Shown: piece by piece, positions 16,408-24,795 of the stretch | Layout: each line of letters begins with the position of its first letter | Numbering within the stretch: the stretch's first letter is position 1 | Assembly: GCF_964642095.1 (NCBI RefSeq) | Contig: NZ_OZ209244.1 | Location: 2,046,001-2,110,000, forward strand | Reading direction: 5' to 3' | Origin: Fretibacterium fastidiosum | Lineage (GTDB): Bacteria > Synergistota > Synergistia > Synergistales > Aminobacteriaceae | DNA length: 64,000 nucleotides | Made by a program: the position numbers and the translations under genes | Notes under the pieces: model-generated | Seen by the model: only the letters and a program-made list of their open reading frames with translations | Database searches by the model: none | What the model was told of the DNA's origin: nothing

Positions 16408-18186
16408 ATGCGTTGGACTATTTTTGCTCTATCCATTGGAGCGGCGGTTACATCCATTATTCACGGACTTTTTATGCTTTTGAGTTCGCTGTCGGGCGTG
16501 CCTTCGGCAGACGTCCTCCCCATCTGGCGGGCCTCCATGCCCCTTGCCTCCGTCATCCCTGCGATGATAGGAGGCCTCCTGGCGTTCAACAGGAGCCGAT
16601 GGAGCGCCGTCTTTTTCGCCATGGGGACGGCCCTCTGCTCCTTCGCACCCAGGGAAATCTGGATATATGGCGGAATTTTCCTCTTCTGTGCCCTGCTTTC
16701 CTTCTTCCTGCGTTCCGACCCCGACCGATACGACTACGACTACGACGACGCCGGGGATTACGAAGGTGAGGACGAAGAGGACGAGCGGGATTACGAAGTG
16801 GCTTTTGAGCGCAGCCGCCTCCGCGAATCGAAACGTGGGGCGCATCCCGCCGCCCCGATGGAGCCGGCCGAAAAGGAGGGTAAGGTCAGGCGGCGGACCT
16901 CCAAGACCTGCCCGACCTGTGGGGCGACCGTGGCCATCGAACACCGTTTCTGTCCCAACTGTGGGGCGGGCCTCCACATTCCGGCCCAGGTCCAGGAACA
17001 TCGGGAGGAGACGGTCGGCCCGGAATCCGACCTGGCGATGGAAGCGGCGCCCGTAGAGAGGGTCCAGGCTGTGCCGCCATCCGAGTCCGAGGCGTTTGAG
17101 CCGGAAGAGCTTGATCTTGAAGCCGAACGCTCCGCGCCGGAGGCGGACGCTCCACGCGCAGCCGCCCGACCGCTTGCCGTGGACAGGGACGAAGGGAACG
17201 AATACGAGGACGAGGAAGCTCTGTACGAACGGGTAGAGCCCCTCCTGCCCCACAAGGTGATCGTCCGTCCCGTTCGGGAGGACTTGAGCCTTCCGCGCCG
17301 CCCCATCGACCTCGACGTTGAGCCCGACGCCGCCTACCATGAGTTCTCGCAGTACACGCGGCGTCGCAAGAGGCGCCGCAGCTCCGCCGGCCGACGGGCG
17401 CTGGGCTTCCTGCTGCTCATGTCCCTCGTGGGCGGCACCCTGTGGTTCCTGCTGGGGCTTCGGAAGCTTCCGCCGGACGACCTGCCCCCCCTTGTCCAGC
17501 CCGACATCGTCATCGAGAGCGAGAAAAAATCGGAGGACGTCCCCGTGGTCCAACCCGTCGCCCCCGTCAGGGACCTGACGAGTATCCTGGCTTCCTTCTC
17601 TCCGGACCTCTCCCTGAAGCGCGGCGTCACGACGGGAACGGACGTGAACCTGCGGGAGGATCACTCGACCTCATCCAAGTCCCTGGCGCGCCTTTCGGTG
17701 AACACGGTCGTGTCCATAACGGACGCCTGGGAGGGACAGGCGGGCAAGTTTAAGGGAACGTGGTATCGCATTCGTTCCGGCGAGAGGGAGGGGTGGATCT
17801 TTGGCCGATACCTTCAGCCGTTGGGCGCCCCGCTGCCCACAGGGTATGCCGCAGCCTTCATCGTGGCCTTTGGAGGGGATCGCGCCGCTCTGACGCAGAA
17901 GCTGGGACAGCCCACCAGGAACACGGATGCCGTCATGGAGTGGCCCGGTGTGAGCGCCGGTTTTTCCGGCGAGGAGGTCACGCACCTGAAGGTTTCGGCA
18001 AAGCGCGACCTGCCCAATAAGCTGAGGGTCGGCATGTCGCAGGAGGCGCTCTTTAAGGCCATGGGCTACCCCACGTCCCTTTCTCAGCGACAGCTTCAGT
18101 ACCGGGAGGGAGGAAAGGCGTCCCTGACCTTTCAATTGAGCAAGGACGGACTGGTTCAGAATATCACGGTGGACACCGATCGATAG
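16408..18186 (+). CDS. Membrane protein with zinc ribbon and SH3 domain, unknown function
   Basis: A 592-residue protein. Three or four hydrophobic segments lie in residues 1-~105, then a very acidic stretch (DYDYDDAGDYEGEDEEDE), a zinc ribbon (CPTCGATVAIEHRFCPNCG near 170-188), a long acidic low-complexity linker, a basic run RRRKRRRSS just before a single transmembrane helix (about 331-350), and an extracytoplasmic part with an SH3b domain (TGTDVNLREDHSTSSKSLARL to GWIFGRYLQPL, about 410-472) plus a C-terminal region. SH3b domains usually bind cell wall. GGAGGA at 16395-16400 sets ATG 16408. It is monocistronic, bounded by a strong terminator. I do not recognise a named family. Confidence 0.75.
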   Translation: MRWTIFALSIGAAVTSIIHGLFMLLSSLSGVPSADVLPIWRASMPLASVIPAMIGGLLAFNRSRWSAVFFAMGTALCSFAPREIWIYGGIFLFCALLSFFLRSDPDRYDYDYDDAGDYEGEDEEDERDYEVAFERSRLRESKRGAHPAAPMEPAEKEGKVRRRTSKTCPTCGATVAIEHRFCPNCGAGLHIPAQVQEHREETVGPESDLAMEAAPVERVQAVPPSESEAFEPEELDLEAERSAPEADAPRAAARPLAVDRDEGNEYEDEEALYERVEPLLPHKVIVRPVREDLSLPRRPIDLDVEPDAAYHEFSQYTRRRKRRRSSAGRRALGFLLLMSLVGGTLWFLLGLRKLPPDDLPPLVQPDIVIESEKKSEDVPVVQPVAPVRDLTSILASFSPDLSLKRGVTTGTDVNLREDHSTSSKSLARLSVNTVVSITDAWEGQAGKFKGTWYRIRSGEREGWIFGRYLQPLGAPLPTGYAAAFIVAFGGDRAALTQKLGQPTRNTDAVMEWPGVSAGFSGEEVTHLKVSAKRDLPNKLRVGMSQEALFKAMGYPTSLSQRQLQYREGGKASLTFQLSKDGLVQNITVDTDR

Positions 18187-18206
18187 AGGGCGCGCGTCAA
18201 TGCGAA

Positions 18207-18237
18207 CGAAAAGAGGGGGCGAGGCCCCCTCTTTTCG
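18207..18237 (+). terminator. Intrinsic terminator
   Basis: A perfect 14-bp stem (18207-18220 with 18224-18237) and a 3-nt GAG loop. The stem ends A-rich/T-rich, so it can act in either direction between this gene and the oppositely oriented glycan cluster. Confidence 0.8.
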
Positions 18238-18332
18238 TGTGTGCACCTGGTGCGGGGCCGGCACTTGGAGTTTCCCTGCCGACGCATCGACGCAATCGAG
18301 CCGTCGCGCGCCAAAGGACAACGTGAAGGCTG

Positions 18333-18493
18333 ATACCAATTTGCGTCTAAAGGGAAAGAAAGGCCCCCCTGCAAGGGGGGCTGCCCCGAAGGGGCTGGGG
18401 GGTGTTGAGCCTGAGAAACAACCCCTCCGGTTCGCTGACGCGAACCACCTCCCCTGAAAGGGGAGGTGGTTCATATTAAACGCGAATTGGTAT
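18333..18493. mobile_element. 161-bp terminal-inverted-repeat element (MITE-like)
   Basis: The ends are imperfect inverted repeats: left ATACCAATTTGCGTCTAA (18333-18350) and right, read inward, ATACCAATTCGCGTTTAA (18493-18476), 16 of 18 identical. Inside are a left hairpin (18363-18370 with 18374-18381), a central GGGGTGTT/AACAACCCC pairing and a perfect 14-bp right hairpin (18442-18455 with 18459-18472, loop GAA). There is no open frame. The pattern resembles short GGGGAG-hairpin repeats I recall in other gut and oral anaerobes. No clear target-site duplication is visible. A half copy lies at 284-360. Confidence 0.7.
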
Positions 18494-18548
18494 GACAGTT
18501 ATCGACCGCTTTTTGCCCTGTTCCTGAGGGGCGGGGCTTCCCGATGCG

Positions 18549-19589
18549 TCAATCGGACGCCTGAGCGGCAAGCGCCTTCAGGCCATCCTCGAGGAACTGT
18601 AGGGGGCGGTAGCCAAGGATACGGGCGGCTCGTTCGATGGATGCCGAGGAGCGGCGGATGTCGCCCTTCCTTTCCGGCTCGTGGACCGGCTGGACGGTGC
18701 AGCCGGGCGCGAAGTTGGCTGCGACGAGCGACAGGAGCTCGTTCAGGGTGACGCTTTTCCCGCAGGCGACGTTGAACACGCCGCCCGCTGCGTCCGGAGC
18801 GTCGGTCAGGGCTGCCAGAAGGTTGGCCAGGACCACGTTGTAGACAGGGCAGAAGTCCCGCGTTGCCGTCCCGTCCCCATAGAGGACGGGGGATTCGCTC
18901 TTTCGGACGGCGTCGATCCAGCGCGGGATGACTGCGGCATAGGCTCCTTCGGGGTCCTGCCTTGCCCCGAAGACGTTGAAATAGCGAAGGCCGATGCAGT
19001 CAACGTGATAGAGGCGGGTCCAGAGGTTGGCGTAAAGTTCGTTTACGGCCTTGGTCAGCGCGTAAGGGGAAAGGCAGGCCCCCGTCTCCGCTTCGATCTG
19101 GGGGAGGCGTTGAGCGTCCCCGTAGACGGCGCTCGAAGAGGCGTAGACCACCCGGTGCGCGCCTCCCTTTCGCGCGGCCTCCAGGACGTTGACGAACCCC
19201 CCCGCATTGACAAGGCTGAACCGATCCGGGGCCTCTATGGAGCCTGGCACGGATGCCAGGGCCGCGTGGTGGAGGACGAAGTCGGCCCCCTCGGCCGCCT
19301 CCAGACACCGTTCGGGGTCGGTGATGCTCCCCTCGATAAAGCGAAGGCGGGCGCCGGAGTCGGGCCCGGCCGCCTCGACGGCGAGGTCGAGGTTTCGCCG
19401 TCGCCCCACGCTGAGATCGTCCAGTGCGGTGACCCTCTGTCCCATGGAGAGCAGGGCCTCCACAAGGTGCGAACCGATGAAACCGGCCGCCCCCGTGACC
19501 AGCCAGCGGTGCTCCTTCCCCTGGAGCGCGGGGAACATCGGGTGAAGCGTTCGATACTGCGACGTCGGCTTCTCGCTCAATGACGTCAT
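18549..19589 (-). CDS. NAD-dependent nucleotide-sugar epimerase (WbpP/UDP-GlcNAc 4-epimerase-like)
   Basis: A 346-residue extended short-chain dehydrogenase: Rossmann motif VTGAAGFIGSH near 31-41, YASSSAVYGD with the catalytic serine, and the SPYALTKAVNE YxxxK pair. The N-terminal extension before the Rossmann fold and the end (RKGDIRRSSASIERAARILGY) resemble WbpP/TviC-type UDP-N-acetylhexosamine 4-epimerases more than GalE. ATG 19589 has AAGGAG directly against it; TTG 19580, in the same frame, lies 9 nt from that site and may be the true start. It is the last gene of the minus-strand glycan cluster. Confidence 0.85.
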   Translation of the reverse strand: MTSLSEKPTSQYRTLHPMFPALQGKEHRWLVTGAAGFIGSHLVEALLSMGQRVTALDDLSVGRRRNLDLAVEAAGPDSGARLRFIEGSITDPERCLEAAEGADFVLHHAALASVPGSIEAPDRFSLVNAGGFVNVLEAARKGGAHRVVYASSSAVYGDAQRLPQIEAETGACLSPYALTKAVNELYANLWTRLYHVDCIGLRYFNVFGARQDPEGAYAAVIPRWIDAVRKSESPVLYGDGTATRDFCPVYNVVLANLLAALTDAPDAAGGVFNVACGKSVTLNELLSLVAANFAPGCTVQPVHEPERKGDIRRSSASIERAARILGYRPLQFLEDGLKALAAQASD

Positions 19590-19596
19590 CTCCTTT

Positions 19597-20733
19597 TCAG
19601 CTGTTGTCTTTCTCGGTCGCCGCGTCCAGCATCGCGACGTTCCACGTTCCGCTGAGGGACAGGGCGGAGTAATAGATGCGGTGCCGTCCGCTGCCCAGGG
19701 GCACCAGCGAGGATCGGTAAACCCTCTTTCCCTCAAAGTGGTAGGCGGGAGTGAAGGGCTTTCCTTCGACCTTCCATGAAAGCCCGTCGCCGCTGCCCAT
19801 GAAGAGCTCCGCCTCGTAGCCGCGTTCGGCCGCCGTCGTCAGGAGGATGCGGAGGACCCCGTCGTCGTCGACCACGTCGAGGTGCCATGGGGCGTTCACG
19901 GGGAACGGCGAGCTGACCGCGGCGTGCACCGGATCGCCCCAACGGCGCCCGTCGGGGCCTGAGCGCCGAACGATGAAGCGCTCTCCGCCCTCGCAGTCCA
20001 CCGTCCAGAGCGCGTACTTCCCGTTCAGGACCAGCGCGCTTGGCGAGAGAAACTTACGGTCCAGCCCCGTGGGGCGCCTTTCCTCCAGAACCGCCTCGGG
20101 CGGCGTCCAGTGGACCCCGTCCCGGGAGGTCGTCAACAGTATCCGGTTCTCCGTCTCCGAGTGGAAGACCGCCGTCCAGCGATAGTAGTACAGCAGCTCG
20201 CCGTCCTCCTTCAGGAGGAGCGAGGGGTCCGAGTGGAACTCCGCGCGGGCCCCGTTCCGCGGCTTGAGCGGGACTCGGGCCAGGGGAGGGTGCAGCCCTT
20301 CCGGGACCGTCCACTGGATGCCGTCGTAGGAGACACAGAACTCCGGGTTCTCGTGGTAGTCGGTCCCAAGGGGGTAGGGCGTCATGGCCATGAGCCACGT
20401 CCAGCCTCCGGCCCCCCAGCCCTGGGGGACGTGGAGGATGTCGGGGTGCGTGGCCTCGCCGGACCCGTCGGAGGTCGGCAGGTTCAGGAGGATGGGGGAG
20501 TGATCCGGAACGGCCCCGTTCAGGCGGGCGAAGGGGGAGCGGCAGATCCGTTGAGGGTTCCGCTCCATGACCCACAAGCGAAGCGACGGAACGCAGAGGC
20601 CTACGTGGCGCAGGCCCTTCTCCGCCTCGCGGACGAGGCCGTAGAGCAGCTGTCCCGGACTTTTTCTCTTGAGGATCAGGGCCAGCAGGACGAGTGCCGG
20701 CAGAGCGCAGAGCGCCGTCACGGTCAGCCTCAT
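19597..20733 (-). CDS. Membrane-anchored beta-propeller glycosidase-like protein
   Basis: A 378-residue protein with an N-terminal hydrophobic anchor (about 5-22), then repeating blade-like segments such as FCVSYDGIQWTVPEG, LLTTSRDGVHWTPPEA and GSGDGLSWKVEGKPF, with FHSDPSLL and APWHLDVV. This is the look of five-bladed propeller folds of the GH32/43/68 type or related sialidase-like proteins. I cannot assign catalytic acids with confidence. Its ATG overlaps the stop of the preceding glycosyltransferase gene (ATGA). Placement in a glycan cluster suggests trimming or binding of the surface glycan. Confidence 0.65.
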   Translation of the reverse strand: MRLTVTALCALPALVLLALILKRKSPGQLLYGLVREAEKGLRHVGLCVPSLRLWVMERNPQRICRSPFARLNGAVPDHSPILLNLPTSDGSGEATHPDILHVPQGWGAGGWTWLMAMTPYPLGTDYHENPEFCVSYDGIQWTVPEGLHPPLARVPLKPRNGARAEFHSDPSLLLKEDGELLYYYRWTAVFHSETENRILLTTSRDGVHWTPPEAVLEERRPTGLDRKFLSPSALVLNGKYALWTVDCEGGERFIVRRSGPDGRRWGDPVHAAVSSPFPVNAPWHLDVVDDDGVLRILLTTAAERGYEAELFMGSGDGLSWKVEGKPFTPAYHFEGKRVYRSSLVPLGSGRHRIYYSALSLSGTWNVAMLDAATEKDNS

Positions 20734-21707
20734 CGGATCGAGAGCTCCTCCCGCATCCTTTGGAACGCGGCGAGGGCCCGCTGCGGCGCAATGTCCGCGA
20801 GGCAGTCCCTGGGGCAGCCGTAGTTTCGGCAGCCGGCGAGGGGACAGGCGACGCGGACCTCCCGGAACCAGGGCATGCGGAAGCCCATCTCCCAGGCGTC
20901 CGTGACGCCGAAGAAGCCCAACGTCGGCGTCCCGACGAGGGCGGCCAGGTGGAGGGGGCCTGTGTCGTTGCCGACGGCGGCGGCGCAGGACTGCGCCAGG
21001 GCTGCCATGAGGGGGAAGTCGGCCCTCCCCACGAGGTTCAGCACGAGGGGGCTTGCGAGCGCTCCGACGATCTCCTGGGCCGTCTGCATCTCCCTCGTGC
21101 CGTGCCCGTTCAGGACGACGCCCCACCCCTCGCCGACGAGGGGACGAAGGAAGTCGATCCAGTGGGGGATGGGCCAGAACTTCTGGGGCTTGCTGGCGCC
21201 GATGATGCAGAAGAGGCGCCGGGAGGGCAGGGGCTTCAGCATGGCCTGCGCCTGAGCCCTGTCGCTTTCCGTCGTGAAGATGGCCGGTTCGGGGCGGCTG
21301 GTGAAGTCCACCCCCAGCGCGTCCAGGTACTCCCAGTGCGTCGTGGTGTAGGCGAACTGAAGTCCGCTGTTGTAGCCCAGCCGGATGGGGGCCTTGCTGA
21401 GGAGGGCGGTGAGCGCGGCGGCGGCGCCCCGGTGCTGGCTGACCAGCCACTGGTATCGGCCGCGTATCCGGCGGATGACGGAGAAAAAGCTCCAGGGGCG
21501 CTTGAGGTCCCAGAAGAGGAGGTCGTCGATGTACGGCTGTCTGCCGAGGAGGCCGCCGTACTCCTTCTGCGTCAGGAACGTCAGCCGCGTGCCGGGAAAG
21601 GCGCTCTTGAAGGCCCGCGCGCCGGCGGCGCACTGCAGCACGTCCCCGAAGGCGCTGAAGCGAATCCACAACACCCTGTCCCCGTCCTTCGGACGAACGA
21701 TGCTCAT
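20730..21707 (-). CDS. Glycosyltransferase family 9 (heptosyltransferase-like)
   Basis: A 325-residue GT-B glycosyltransferase. The N-terminal LWIRFSAFGDVLQCAAGARAF, the mid-protein GASKPQKFWPIPHWIDFL and the donor-site block VGNDTGPLHLAALVGTPTLGFFG match ADP-heptose:LPS heptosyltransferases (WaaF/WaaC/RfaF). A C-terminal cysteine group (CPLAGCRNYGCPRDC) is present, as in several GT9 members. ATG 21707 has AGGAG 2-3 nt upstream. It supports an LPS-type outer membrane; donor and acceptor are not certain. Confidence 0.85.
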   Translation of the reverse strand: MSIVRPKDGDRVLWIRFSAFGDVLQCAAGARAFKSAFPGTRLTFLTQKEYGGLLGRQPYIDDLLFWDLKRPWSFFSVIRRIRGRYQWLVSQHRGAAAALTALLSKAPIRLGYNSGLQFAYTTTHWEYLDALGVDFTSRPEPAIFTTESDRAQAQAMLKPLPSRRLFCIIGASKPQKFWPIPHWIDFLRPLVGEGWGVVLNGHGTREMQTAQEIVGALASPLVLNLVGRADFPLMAALAQSCAAAVGNDTGPLHLAALVGTPTLGFFGVTDAWEMGFRMPWFREVRVACPLAGCRNYGCPRDCLADIAPQRALAAFQRMREELSIR

Positions 21708-21712
21708 GGCTC

Positions 21713-22912
21713 CTACCCCTCTCCGCTCTTTTGCAATCTGCCGTCGTCCTGCGCCGCCTCGAGGATGAGGTCGCGCCACAGAGCGGCGGACCTGGCCACG
21801 GAAAAGCGTTCGGCGGCCCGGATCAGGTCCGCGCGAGGCAGGGGATCGAGGAGCGCGTCCCGAATTGCGCGCACAAGCGCCAAAACGTCGCCCACGGGGA
21901 CCAGACGTCCCCACCGACCGCCCTCCAGGATCTCCCGCGGTCCGCTTCGGCAATCCGTGGCTACGACGTTGGTTCCGCAGGCCATGGCCTCCGCCAGGAC
22001 GCTGCCGAACCCCTCGCAGCGAGAGGAAAGCACCAGCGCGGAAGCCCGCGCCATCCACGCGTAGGGATTCGTCTGACGTCCTGCAAAGCACACGCAGTCC
22101 TCCAGGCCGAGCGTTGCGGTCAACGCCTCAAGCCGCCCCCGCTCAGGGCCCTCCCCAAGGAGGACGAGGCGAGGTGCGAAGCCGGCCTCCTCCCGGAGAA
22201 TTTGGAAGGCCCGCAGCAGGTCGTCATAGGCCTTCAGGGCCACCAGACGACCCACGGCCAGCAGCACGGGGACCTCCCCGCCCATCCACGGGTGGTCCAC
22301 CGGAGCCTTCGCCTGCTCAAGCATGGAGGGGGCCACGATGGGGTTGTAGATGACGCGGGCCTTCCCGGCGGGGACGACGCCAAGGGCCGTCAGGTCCTCC
22401 GCGACGCCCTGCGACACGCAGACGACGCAGCGTGCCTTGCGGTAGAGGGATCGGGCGCGGAGCCTCCGCCGCAGGCGGGAAAGCGCCGAGCCGTCCGCGA
22501 TGCGCTGGCTGAGCGTGCTGTGCTCCGACGCGACGAGGGAGAAGGGGAAGCCCCACAGCACCTTTGCCCACGCGGCCAGCAGGTTGGTCGTGTGTCCGAG
22601 GGAGATCACGACGTCCGATTGCGCTGCCCTGAGGGCCCGGCCCAGTTTGGAGGTGGGGAGGAGCAGGGCAAGGGGTTGGCTGGTGCAGCCGAGTTCATGG
22701 ACCTCGATGGTCTGTGGTAGGAGGCTGCGGAGGGCCCCGCCCCGACGGAGGACGAGGCAGAGGGGATGGACGCCCAGGTCGGAAAGCCCTCTGGCAAGGT
22801 TCACCGCGACGCGCTGAAGCCCGCCGATCTCAAGGTCGGGGCAGAGGATGAGGACTCTGGGAAACGCCGCTCGTTCCGGAGCGTCAGTTCCTTTTTGCCT
22901 TGATGCCGCCAC
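21713..22912 (-). CDS. Glycosyltransferase family 4
   Basis: A 399-residue GT-B retaining glycosyltransferase. LCPDLEIGGLQRVAVNLARGL is the GT4 acceptor-side motif; VGRLVALKAYDDLLRAF and SSRCEGFGSVLAEAMACGTNVVATDCRSGPREI (the EGFGxxxxEAMA donor motif) are typical. The start at GTG 22912 leaves a 18-bp gap to greA; the ribosome-binding site is poor and a later start is possible, since the conserved part begins near residue 18. It is the first glycan gene after greA. Confidence 0.87.
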   Translation of the reverse strand: MAASRQKGTDAPERAAFPRVLILCPDLEIGGLQRVAVNLARGLSDLGVHPLCLVLRRGGALRSLLPQTIEVHELGCTSQPLALLLPTSKLGRALRAAQSDVVISLGHTTNLLAAWAKVLWGFPFSLVASEHSTLSQRIADGSALSRLRRRLRARSLYRKARCVVCVSQGVAEDLTALGVVPAGKARVIYNPIVAPSMLEQAKAPVDHPWMGGEVPVLLAVGRLVALKAYDDLLRAFQILREEAGFAPRLVLLGEGPERGRLEALTATLGLEDCVCFAGRQTNPYAWMARASALVLSSRCEGFGSVLAEAMACGTNVVATDCRSGPREILEGGRWGRLVPVGDVLALVRAIRDALLDPLPRADLIRAAERFSVARSAALWRDLILEAAQDDGRLQKSGEG

Positions 22913-22930
22913 GGTCGATGCTCGTGATCT

Positions 22931-23416
22931 TCAATCGGCGCGTGCCGCGGGGATCTTGACGTGGACCTCGTCGCCGATGGCGTGTCCGAGGATCGCCTGG
23001 CCGACGGGGCTCTTCTGGGAGATGCGCTGCACCGCCGAAGTGCTTTCCTTGTTTGAGCTGGAGAGCTCCTCGGAGCCCACCAGGGTGTACGTGTAGTCCT
23101 TCTTCGAGTCGAGGTCCTGAAGCGAAACCGTCAGGCCGATGCCCACCCGATTCGTGTCCAGGTTGGCCTCATCGACGACGTTGACCTTGGAGAGCATCAC
23201 CTCCAGCTCCATGATGCGCCCCTCGACCCTGCTCTGCTCGTCCTTGGCTGCCGCGTACTCCGCGTTCTCGCTGAGGTCGCCGAAGGCGCGGGCCTCCTCG
23301 AGCTGACGGGCGACCTCCAGCCGACGGACCGTCCGAAGGTTCGTCAGCTCCGCCGTCATGCTCTCAAAACCGCTCCGCGTCACCACCGATTGATTGTCGT
23401 TTTTCCTGCTCACCAC
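22931..23416 (-). CDS. greA: Transcription elongation factor GreA
   Basis: A 161-residue GreA, which rescues backtracked RNA polymerase by stimulating transcript cleavage. The N-terminal coiled coil carries ARAFGDLSENAEYAAAKDEQ, with the acidic tip residues (DLSENAEY), and the C-terminal FKBP-like domain has SPVGQAILGHAIGDEVHV. AGGAGG at 23423-23428 precedes GTG 23416 (6 nt) and GTG 23413 (9 nt); either can be the start. It leads the minus-strand glycan operon. Confidence 0.95.
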   Translation of the reverse strand: MVSRKNDNQSVVTRSGFESMTAELTNLRTVRRLEVARQLEEARAFGDLSENAEYAAAKDEQSRVEGRIMELEVMLSKVNVVDEANLDTNRVGIGLTVSLQDLDSKKDYTYTLVGSEELSSSNKESTSAVQRISQKSPVGQAILGHAIGDEVHVKIPAARAD

Positions 23417-23484
23417 TTGAAGCCTCCTGAAAGCTCTGTCTCCACGATCCGGTCCAGTGCCGCCGAAATCATTGGCTGGGGCGT

Positions 23485-23493
23485 ATTTTAACA
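23485..23493 (-). promoter_or_regulatory. Extended -10 promoter of greA
   Basis: On the minus strand TGTTAAAAT is an extended -10 element about 70 nt before the GTG. No good -35 is visible. The rest of the 353-bp divergent gap between greA and the Bax-inhibitor-family gene (23417-23769) holds one more such element and no gene. Confidence 0.4.
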
Positions 23494-23634
23494 TATTTTT
23501 CAACCCTCCGGGCGACAGGCCTTGAGCGCGCGCAGGGCCCGGCTGCTCCCGCTTCGTCCACGAAGGCAGCGAAGGGGACGTTTTGAGATCGCCGTCGCTC
23601 CGCCTTTCGCCCCATGGCGTTCGGATTGGTGGTT

Positions 23635-23643
23635 TGATAAAAT
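23635..23643 (+). promoter_or_regulatory. Extended -10 promoter of the Bax-inhibitor-family gene
   Basis: TGATAAAAT is an extended -10 element about 125 bp upstream of ATG 23770; it has the same TGnTAAAAT form as the divergent greA promoter. Confidence 0.4.
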
Positions 23644-23769
23644 AAACTCAACCTAGAGAGCGCGTGGGGCTTGCCCCCGCCGCTGTGGCCCTGGGGACCT
23701 CGAAGCGCTCGTGGGGCACCGGCTTTAAGACAGGACATCGAATTTTATTTTCGTAAAGGGGAGATTGCA

Positions 23770-24489
23770 ATGTCGCAGGAGTTTACCAGGGAGCTTTCCT
23801 ACTCGGTCGCGGACTCGCGCGTCGATCTGGTCAACGCGCTTTTCCGTCGCGTCTATCAATGGATGGCGATCGGACTGATCCTGACGGCCGTCACCGCCTA
23901 CGGGGTTGCGTCCAACGGGACCCTGATGAGGGTGTTCTACGGCTCGCCGATGCCGCTCATCGTCGTCGCCGTCGCCACGTTGGGCCTCGTGTTTGCGCTG
24001 AGTGCGGGGATCCGGCGCATCTCAGCCGGCGCCGCGTCGGCCCTGTTCGTGATCTACAGCGTGTTGAACGGCCTGCTCTGCTCGGGGGTGCTTCTGATCT
24101 ACGCTCAGGAGTCCGTGTACGCCGCCTTCTTCTCCACGGCGGGGATGTTCGCCGTCATGAGCGTCTACGGGCTTTACACCCGGCGCGACCTGACGTCGCT
24201 CGGCAGCTTTCTGTACATGGGGCTCTTCGGGCTCATCATCTCCGCCCTCGTCAACCTGTTCGTCCGGTCCACCATGGTGGAGTTCGTGAGCAGCATCATC
24301 GGCGTCATCGTCTTTTTGGGGTTGACCGCCTATGATACGCAGGCCATCCGCCGGATGGGGGACGAGATCGAGGACGGGGAGGACGGCGTTACGATCCGCA
24401 AGGTGGCCGTCCTGGGCGCCCTTTCGCTCTACCTCGACTTCATCAACATCTTCCTCTACCTTCTGCGCCTCTTTGGAAAGCGCCGCTGA
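23770..24489 (+). CDS. Bax inhibitor-1/YccA family membrane protein
   Basis: A 239-residue inner-membrane protein with seven hydrophobic segments. The pattern (N-terminal LVNALFRRVYQWMAIGLILTA, the AYDTQAIRR loop and DFINIFLYLLRLFGKRR at the C terminus) is that of the BI-1/YccA/YbhL family, proposed pH-sensitive calcium channels or FtsH regulators. ATG 23770 follows AGGGGAG. It is monocistronic with a strong terminator behind it. Confidence 0.9.
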   Translation: MSQEFTRELSYSVADSRVDLVNALFRRVYQWMAIGLILTAVTAYGVASNGTLMRVFYGSPMPLIVVAVATLGLVFALSAGIRRISAGAASALFVIYSVLNGLLCSGVLLIYAQESVYAAFFSTAGMFAVMSVYGLYTRRDLTSLGSFLYMGLFGLIISALVNLFVRSTMVEFVSSIIGVIVFLGLTAYDTQAIRRMGDEIEDGEDGVTIRKVAVLGALSLYLDFINIFLYLLRLFGKRR

Positions 24490-24535
24490 CGATCGCTCGA
24501 TATCGTTGGCAAGAAACTGAGCTTTAGGTTAAAAT

Positions 24536-24578
24536 AAGCAGGGAGTCCCCGTCGCGGCGAGACGGGGACTCCCTGCTT
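24536..24578 (+). terminator. Intrinsic terminator
   Basis: A perfect 18-bp stem (24536-24553 with 24561-24578) and a 7-nt loop, ending in a short T run. Confidence 0.85.
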
Positions 24579-24701
24579 TATGGACGGCAGGGTGAGCCGA
24601 GTCCGTTCGAGGCCGCCTTTGCTGTCGCCAGCTGCCGAAGTGGACAGGGCGGGCGCCGGGGGTGCAGGTACAAAAGGCACCGCAGGTGCGGTATGGCCAA
24701 G

Positions 24702-24731
24702 TTGACGTCCACCCCACGACAGCTTTTAAGA
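24702..24731 (+). promoter_or_regulatory. Promoter for the NhaC-family gene
   Basis: TTGACG (24702-24707), 18-nt spacer, TTAAGA (24726-24731), about 65 bp before the start. The remaining gap 24579-24701 holds only small GC-rich inverted repeats. Confidence 0.4.
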
Positions 24732-24795
24732 TGGCATGGATTGTCCCCGTCCACGCAGGACGGCATTTTAGCGGAACTCTTGAGGAGGAAACGGC

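Noticed and set aside
20733..21669. Extension of the propeller-protein frame upstream through the GT9 gene.
   Set aside because: The frame stays open by composition only; the ATG at 20733 overlaps the GT9 stop (ATGA) and begins a hydrophobic anchor, while the GT9 frame carries the motifs.
23469..23738. An 89-codon minus-strand frame in the greA upstream gap.
   Set aside because: No ribosome-binding site, unlikely composition, and it covers both promoter elements of the divergent genes.
24579..24795. A sodium- or proton-responsive riboswitch before the NhaC-type gene.
   Set aside because: Only short GC-rich inverted repeats are seen and they fit no riboswitch class that I know.
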